Shown here: in pieces, positions 59,578 through 64,000 of the stretch
How positions within the stretch are numbered: the first letter of the stretch is position 1
Layout: the number at the start of each line of letters is the position of its first letter
Origin: Actinomadura atramentaria DSM 43919
GTDB taxonomy: Bacteria > Actinomycetota > Actinomycetes > Streptosporangiales > Streptosporangiaceae
Direction of reading: 5' to 3'
Assembly: GCF_000381885.1 (NCBI RefSeq)
Contig: NZ_KB907210.1
Span: forward strand, 444,104-508,103
DNA length: 64,000 nucleotides
Made by a program: the position numbers and the translations under genes
Notes under the pieces: generated by a model
What the model saw: the letters and a program-made list of their open reading frames with translations, nothing else
What the model was told of the DNA's origin: nothing
The model's database searches: none

Positions 59578-60495
59578 TCACTCCCCTCGGGCGAGCTGGT
59601 CGGAGATCTTCTGAAGCTGCTCCCGGCGCTTCTCCAGCGACGGGTGCGTGGACAGCAGCGACGAGAACGTGCTGCGCGCCGACAGCGCGGGCGCGAAGAA
59701 GAACGCGTTGAACGGCTCGGCGGAGCGCAGGTCCCGGCTGGGGATGCGCGACATCTCGCCGGACACCTTCGTCAGCGCGCTGGCCAGCGCGGACGGCCGC
59801 CCGGTCAGCAGCGCGGCGGCGCGGTCCGCCGACAGCTCGCGGTACCGCGACAGCGCGCGGGTCAGCAGGAAGCTGATCGCGTACGCGACGGCGCTGACCA
59901 GCACGACGACGAGCAGGATCAGCCCGGTGTTCTGGTCGTTGCTGCGCCGGTTGAACCCGCCCCACAGGCCCGCCTGGAGCCCGAACCGGGTCAGCAGGCC
60001 CGCGCAGATCCCGAGGAACGACGCGATCGTCATGACGGCGACGTCGCGGTGCGCGACGTGGGCCATCTCGTGCGCGAGGACGCCCTCCAGCTCCACCGGG
60101 TCCAGCCTGCGCAGCAGCCCGGTCGTGACGCACACGACCGCCTTGGACTGGTTGCGGCCCGTCGCGAACGCGTTCGGGACGTCGGTGTCGGCGATGGCGA
60201 CCTTCGGCTTCGGCGCGTCCGACAGCGCGCACACGCGGTCGATGACGCCGTGCAGCTCGGGCGCCTCCTGCGGCGTCACCTCGCGGGCGTGCATCGCGAA
60301 CAGCGTCAGCTTGTCGCTGAAGAAGTACTGCGCGAACAGGAACAGCATGGCGACGACGAGCGCGACCACGCCCCAGCGCGGAACGAGCACGAAGAAGGCG
60401 CCGACGAAGACGACGTACACCAGCCCCAGCAGGAACATCGTCAGCAGCATCCGGGACGTCAGTCCGCGGTCGGCGGCGTATCGGGTCCGTGCCAT
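59578..60495 (-). CDS. htpX: Zinc metalloprotease HtpX
   Basis: Membrane M48 protease of 305 residues. Two N-terminal helices (about 18-60), the zinc motif LAHEMAHVAHRDVAVMTIASFLG near residue 140, and SRYRELSADRAAALLTGRP supplying the third ligand. It degrades damaged membrane proteins. ATG 60495 is chosen over GTG 60504, with AGAGG 9 bases ahead. It is part of the Psp/PspAB module. Confidence 0.94.
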   Translation of the reverse strand: MARTRYAADRGLTSRMLLTMFLLGLVYVVFVGAFFVLVPRWGVVALVVAMLFLFAQYFFSDKLTLFAMHAREVTPQEAPELHGVIDRVCALSDAPKPKVAIADTDVPNAFATGRNQSKAVVCVTTGLLRRLDPVELEGVLAHEMAHVAHRDVAVMTIASFLGICAGLLTRFGLQAGLWGGFNRRSNDQNTGLILLVVVLVSAVAYAISFLLTRALSRYRELSADRAAALLTGRPSALASALTKVSGEMSRIPSRDLRSAEPFNAFFFAPALSARSTFSSLLSTHPSLEKRREQLQKISDQLARGE

Positions 60496-60659
60496 CGGTT
60501 CCACCTCTCACTTGCCTGCGGCTCGGCCGCCCGCGGTCGGCGGGCGCCGGGCCGGTCGCACCCCGGGCGGCCGGGCCGTCGCGTGGGGACGGCCCCCGCG
60601 GCCCGGCCGCGTCGGCGGCGTGGTCACGCCCGGTGCGACCTGATCGGTCCGATCCGGAC

Positions 60660-60938
60660 TCAGTCCGGGATCAGCCCCTCGTCGCCCAGCATCTGCCGGA
60701 CCTCGCCGATCGCCGCGTCCACCGGCGGCAGGATCAGCTCGGACGGCTCCAGGCTGTCGGGCGGCAGCGGCCGCCCGACCTTGCGGACGTTGTCCAGCAG
60801 CGCGTTCAGCGCCCCCCGGAACTCGTCCTCGTCGCCGGACTCGATCGCCGACTCCAACTGGTCGTCGAGGGCGTTCAGCGCCGCCAGGTCGCCGTCGGCG
60901 ACGTCGAGCTGCCCCTCGCCCATGATGCGGACGATCAC
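60660..60938 (-). CDS. pspAA: PspA-associated protein PspAA
   Basis: 92-residue partner of PspA. The GTG start overlaps the pspA stop (GTGA), giving VIVRIMGEGQLDVADGDLAALNALDDQLESAIES, the typical PspAA opening. A C-terminal acidic region (DEGLIPD) follows. It is translated together with pspA and presumably modulates its oligomer. Confidence 0.92.
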   Translation of the reverse strand: MIVRIMGEGQLDVADGDLAALNALDDQLESAIESGDEDEFRGALNALLDNVRKVGRPLPPDSLEPSELILPPVDAAIGEVRQMLGDEGLIPD

Positions 60939-61738
60939 TGGGCACCCCCGGGCTGCTGCGGCCACTGCACCTGCTGCGGCGCGGCGGCCTGCTGGCCGGG
61001 GGCCTGCTCCTGGCCCGGGTTGAGCTGCTTGGGCGCGGGCGCCTGGCCCAGCTCGGCCTTCAACCGCTCCAGTTCGAGGTCGACGCCGGGGCCGGAGCCG
61101 ACCCGGTCCAGCTCGGCCTGGATGTCGTCGCGGGGACCGGAGAAGTCCTCCAGGGCGCCGGAGGCCAGCAGCTCGTCGATCGCGCCCGCGCGCGCCTTCA
61201 TGTTCTCGGTCTTCTCCTCGGCGCGCTGGATCGCGAGGCCGACGTCGCCCATCTCCTCGGAGATGCCGCTGAACGCCTCGTTGATCTTCGTCTGCGCCTC
61301 GGCGGCCGTGTAGGTCGCCTTGATGGTCTCCTTGCGGGTGCGGAAGGAGTCCACCTTGGCCTGCAGCCGCTGCGAGGCCAGCGTCAGCTTCTCCTCCTCG
61401 CCCTGGAGCTGCTGGTACTGCGCGCGCAGGTCGCCGAGCTGGGAGTCGAGGCCCGACCGGCGCGTCAGGGCCTCGCGGGCGAGGTCCTCCCGGCCGACCT
61501 GCAGCGCCTTCTTGCCCTGCTCGGTCAGCTTGTTCTGCTGCTGTTCGAGCTGGTTGATCTGGAGTTCCAGGCGCTTGCGGGAGGTCGCGACGTCGGCAAC
61601 GCCCCGGCGGACCTTCTGCAGCATCTCCAGCTGGCGCTGGTAGGAGTAGTCCAGAGTCTCGCGCGGATCTTCCATGCGGTCCAGGGCCTTGTTGGCCTTG
61701 GACTTGAAGATCATCGACATTCGCTTCATCACGCTCAT
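60935..61738 (-). CDS. pspA: Phage-shock protein A (PspA/IM30 family)
   Basis: 267-residue coiled-coil protein that binds and protects the inner membrane. The long helical core (about 1-225) begins MSVMKRMSMIFKSKANKALDRMEDPRETLDYSYQRQLEML. The C-terminal region is Gln/Pro/Gly-rich and short. ATG 61738 is chosen; in-frame codons further upstream are not coding-like. It leads the pspA-pspAA pair, with htpX-pspAB about 160 bases downstream. Confidence 0.95.
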   Translation of the reverse strand: MSVMKRMSMIFKSKANKALDRMEDPRETLDYSYQRQLEMLQKVRRGVADVATSRKRLELQINQLEQQQNKLTEQGKKALQVGREDLAREALTRRSGLDSQLGDLRAQYQQLQGEEEKLTLASQRLQAKVDSFRTRKETIKATYTAAEAQTKINEAFSGISEEMGDVGLAIQRAEEKTENMKARAGAIDELLASGALEDFSGPRDDIQAELDRVGSGPGVDLELERLKAELGQAPAPKQLNPGQEQAPGQQAAAPQQVQWPQQPGGAQ

Positions 61739-61873
61739 CGCGCCGGCGCCGGTCCCTTCGTGTGCTGTCCGCTTCAGTCGCAAACTGGGCTCAATGACCA
61801 CTGCTGGGCTTGTATCACCCTACGCGTTAACGCGCGAGGCGGTCACGATGTTCGCAGCCGGTAGGCTGATCCC

Positions 61874-62452
61874 GTGTTCGGACGTCGTACCCAGGAAGCC
61901 CCTGAAGATCCTCCGCAGGTCGTAAAGCCGGGAGGCAAGGGGCGCCCCACGCCCAAGCGGTCCGAGGCGCAGAAGAAGCGCCTCCAGCCCATCACCGCGC
62001 CTCCTTCCGACCGGAAGGAGGCGTACAAGAGGCTGCGCGAGAAGCAGGCCGCCGAGCGCGCCCGGGCACGCGAGGGCATGGCGCGCGGGGAGGAGAAGTT
62101 CCTCCTCAAGCGCGACAAGGGACCGGTGCGGCGGCTCGCCCGCGACTACGTCGACTCGCGGCGCACCATCGGCTCGTACCTGATGTACGTGCTGTTCGCG
62201 ATCATCGTGCTGAGCCTGCTGCCGATCCCGGCGGCCCGGCTGTTCGGCCTGCTCGCGCCGCCGGTGCTGCTCGTCGCGGTGTTCATCGAGGGGTTCGTCC
62301 TCAGCACGGGCGTCAAGCGGATCGCCGCGGCCAAGTACCCGGACGAGAGCACCAAGGGCATCGGCATGTACGCGGCCCTGCGCGCGATGCAGATCCGGCG
62401 GCTGCGGCAGCCCCCGCCGCAGGTCAAGCTCGGCGAGCGGCCCACCGCCTGA
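61874..62452 (+). CDS. DUF3043 family membrane protein
   Basis: 192-residue actinobacterial protein. A basic N-terminus (residues 1-90, KPGGKGRPTPKRSEAQKKRLQPI and KEAYKRLREKQAAERARAREGMARG) precedes RDYVDSRRTIGSYLMYVLFAIIVLSLLP and a second hydrophobic segment (about 130-160). This order is diagnostic for DUF3043; function unknown. TAGGCT ends 6 bases before the GTG, so it is leaderless. It lies divergent from pspA. Confidence 0.92.
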   Translation: MFGRRTQEAPEDPPQVVKPGGKGRPTPKRSEAQKKRLQPITAPPSDRKEAYKRLREKQAAERARAREGMARGEEKFLLKRDKGPVRRLARDYVDSRRTIGSYLMYVLFAIIVLSLLPIPAARLFGLLAPPVLLVAVFIEGFVLSTGVKRIAAAKYPDESTKGIGMYAALRAMQIRRLRQPPPQVKLGERPTA

Positions 62453-62489
62453 CCGGGCCCGCCCCGCGCCCGGTCTAGGGTCTCCGATC

Positions 62490-63491
62490 ATGGAGTTCCG
62501 ACACCTGGGCCGAAGCGGCCTGAAGATCAGCGAGATCGCGTACGGCAACTGGCTCACCCACGGCTCGCAGGTCGAGGAGGACGCCGCCCGCGCGTGCGTG
62601 GCGGAGGCCCTCGACCAGGGCGTCACCACGTTCGACACCGCCGACACCTACGCCGGGACGCGCGCCGAGGAAGTGCTCGGCCGCGCCCTCACCGGCCAGC
62701 GCCGCGAGGGCCTGGAGATCTTCACCAAGGTGTACTGGCCGACCGGTCCCGGGCCCAACGACCGGGGCCTGTCCCGCAAGCACGTCTTCGAGTCGATCCA
62801 AGGTTCGCTGCGGCGGCTCGGCACCGACTACGTCGACCTCTACCAGGCGCACCGGTTCGACTACGCGACGCCGCTGGAGGAGACGCTGCGCGCGTTCGAC
62901 GACCTCGTCCGGCAGGGCAAGGTGCTGTACGTCGGCGTCTCGGAATGGCGCGCCGAGGAGATCGAGCGGGCGCTGAAGATCGCCGACGAGATGGGCTTCG
63001 ACCGGATCGTCTCCAGCCAGCCCCAGTACTCGATGCTGTGGCGGGTCATCGAGGACGAGGTCGTCCCGCTGTGCGAGCGGGAGGGCATCGGGCAGATCGT
63101 CTGGTCCCCCATCGCGCAGGGCGTCCTCACCGGCAAGTACCTGCCGGGGACGCCGCCGCCCGCCGGGTCGCGCGCCACCGACGAGAAGGGCGGCGCCGAC
63201 TTCGTCCGCCGCCTGCTCGACGACGACGTGCTCACCCGCGTGCAGGAGCTCAAGCCCATCGCCGCCGACCTCGGGCTCAGCATGGCGCAGCTCGCCGTCG
63301 CGTGGACGCTGCAGAACCCGAACGTGTCCGCCGCGATCATCGGCGCGTCGCGGCCCGAGCAGGTGCGCGACAACGTGAAGGCCGCCGGGGTCAAGCTCGA
63401 CGCCGACGTCCTCGCGCGCATCGACGACGTGCTCGGCCCGGTCGTCGTGCGCGACCCCGCCAAGACCGTCAGCCCGCGCCGCCGCCCCTGA
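62490..63491 (+). CDS. Aldo/keto reductase (AKR11/YhdN or KvBeta-like)
   Basis: 333-residue TIM-barrel NADPH oxidoreductase. Motifs: MEFRHLGRSGLKISEIAYGNW, FDTADTYAGTRAEEVLGRAL (active-site Asp-Tyr), VDLYQAHRFDYATPLEETLRAFDDLVRQGKVLYVGVSEW, and SPIAQGVLTGKY with GASRPEQVRDNV at the cofactor site. The length and VGVSEW/PIAQG motifs match the voltage-gated potassium channel beta subunit-like AKRs common in actinomycetes. TAGGGT lies 8 bases before the ATG. Confidence 0.92.
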   Translation: MEFRHLGRSGLKISEIAYGNWLTHGSQVEEDAARACVAEALDQGVTTFDTADTYAGTRAEEVLGRALTGQRREGLEIFTKVYWPTGPGPNDRGLSRKHVFESIQGSLRRLGTDYVDLYQAHRFDYATPLEETLRAFDDLVRQGKVLYVGVSEWRAEEIERALKIADEMGFDRIVSSQPQYSMLWRVIEDEVVPLCEREGIGQIVWSPIAQGVLTGKYLPGTPPPAGSRATDEKGGADFVRRLLDDDVLTRVQELKPIAADLGLSMAQLAVAWTLQNPNVSAAIIGASRPEQVRDNVKAAGVKLDADVLARIDDVLGPVVVRDPAKTVSPRRRP

Positions 63492-63498
63492 CGCGCGC

Positions 63499-63536
63499 CG
63501 CGTCCCCGGCCGGACGGGCGTCCGGCCGGGGACGCG
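63499..63536. terminator. Terminator between the AKR gene and the small conserved gene
   Basis: A 16-bp perfect stem (CGCGTCCCCGGCCGGA with its complement, 6-base loop) between converging genes. Confidence 0.8.
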
Positions 63537-63537
63537 G

Positions 63538-63732
63538 TCACGTCGGCTCGTCCAGGGCCAGCGCGGCGACCTTCGCGTCGTCGTCCAGCAGCACCGCGCG
63601 CGTCGCACCGTCCGCCCGCAGCGCGCGCCAGTTCTCGCCGAGCCACGATTCGGCGTCCGACCGGGTCGGGAACGTCTCCTCGACGGTCTCGTCCGCCCCG
63701 TCCGCCCGTTCCAGCTTCCAGCTCCAGGCCAT
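63538..63732 (-). CDS. Small conserved actinobacterial protein
   Basis: A 64-residue soluble protein (MAWSWKLERADG... TFPTRSDAESWLGENWRAL... LLDDDAKVAALALDE). The W-x-W-x-L-E opening and the DAESWLGE segment match a small hypothetical protein I recall from many actinomycetes. The ATG at 63732 has GGAGGCGG as SD. No function is known. Confidence 0.75.
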   Translation of the reverse strand: MAWSWKLERADGADETVEETFPTRSDAESWLGENWRALRADGATRAVLLDDDAKVAALALDEPT

Positions 63733-63856
63733 CGCGCGCCGCCTCCGCTCGATCGGTCTCGTCGGTCGGAGCCGAGTTTATGGCTCTTTCGGGCGGCCGC
63801 CCCGTCCCGCGCCGGTCCCCCGGCCGACGAATCGCCCCTTACAGTCTGTTCTCGCT

Positions 63857-64000
63857 ATGGACATCGACATTCTCGGAGACGCCGCGGCGGGCGGATGGCC
63901 TGCGGCGGGGTGCCGGTGCGCGTCGTGCGCCGCGCTGCGGCGGGACGGGCGGGGCGCGGCGGCGTTGCGCGTGCTCGTGGACGGGGTTCCGCTGGACGCG
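63857..64000 (+). CDS. MBL-fold metallo-hydrolase (N-terminus only)
   Basis: The first 48 codons are visible. MDIDILGDAAAGGWPAAGCRCASCAALRR is typical of metallo-beta-lactamase-fold hydrolases with an N-terminal CxCxxC motif, related to PqqB/PhnP-like enzymes. The catalytic HxHxDH region is beyond the window end. Two Cys pairs may bind zinc. The ATG is preceded by TACAGT (63840-63845), too far for a perfect leaderless fit. Confidence 0.65.
   Translation, partial: MDIDILGDAAAGGWPAAGCRCASCAALRRDGRGAAALRVLVDGVPLDA

Overview
The window is a 64 kb piece of very GC-rich chromosome with the gene content of a mycelial, high-GC actinomycete. ThiI, MacRS-like and PspAA/PspAB proteins, DUF3043 and DUF5954 families, a caa3/bcc-type respiratory set, and -10 boxes placed 6-8 bases before start codons all point that way. 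The protein style and gene order suggest Streptosporangiales or Thermomonosporaceae (Actinomadura-like), but that is inference. From memory, the order resembles S. coelicolor around SCO2104-SCO2193, and M. tuberculosis around Rv2187-Rv2204c for the stretch fadD, PimB-like, qcr/cta, trpD, DnaQ-UvrC, NlpC/P60, adoK, IscA. I see no insertion sequence, prophage, CRISPR array, tRNA or rRNA. This is vertically inherited core DNA, so the most interesting signals are regulatory.

1-6 kb: the N-terminal part of a FAD oxidoreductase; a TPP riboswitch driving thiO-thiS-thiG; a PASTA Ser/Thr kinase; endonuclease IV; a bidirectional terminator. 6.3-11.3 kb (minus): a Na+/solute symporter with a small membrane partner and a LytTR/LytS-type two-component system, then a sulfite-oxidase-like molybdoenzyme. 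11.3-14.9 kb (plus): a leaderless Tyr/Phe/Trp-rich leader peptide and hairpin ahead of DAHP synthase, a second leaderless mini-ORF ahead of an EamA exporter, and a DUF5954 protein. 14.9-20 kb (minus): thiI, a phosphofructokinase carrying the pyrophosphate-dependent signature, macRS-like regulators and an acyltransferase. 20.3-25.6 kb: a repeat-bearing membrane protein, an EEP-family phosphohydrolase, ROK glucokinase, a small CxxCPxC protein, an SRPBCC protein, a metallophosphoesterase and cutC.

25.8-31.1 kb: a long-chain acyl-CoA synthetase; a TetR/NAD(P)-binding pair divergent from an MFS exporter across a palindrome-packed promoter; a hypothetical protein. 31.3-36.8 kb (minus): a PimB-like glycosyltransferase, then ctaE-qcrC-qcrA-qcrB. 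37.1-43.1 kb: a degenerate receiver protein, trpD, an AsnC-type RAM protein, a rhomboid protease, a DnaQ/UvrC-N fusion, and a coiled-coil NYN protein whose start appears to be AUC. 43.2-50.4 kb is a cell-envelope block: NlpC/P60, two consecutive c-di-AMP (ydaO-type) riboswitches of which only the second precedes an obvious gene (CHAP hydrolase), two HExxH metalloproteins and an L,D-transpeptidase lipoprotein.

50.5-53.4 kb (minus): ctaC-ctaD-ctaF; together with qcrCAB and ctaE this encodes the cytochrome bcc-aa3 branch. 53.5-58.2 kb: a cysteine desulfurase and a TusA-like protein, adenosine kinase, an IscA-type Fe-S carrier, and nadA, whose product is a 4Fe-4S enzyme. 58.2-64 kb: a mycothiol-dependent isomerase-like protein, the pspA-pspAA/htpX-pspAB envelope-stress module, DUF3043, an aldo/keto reductase, a small conserved protein, and the start of an MBL-fold hydrolase.
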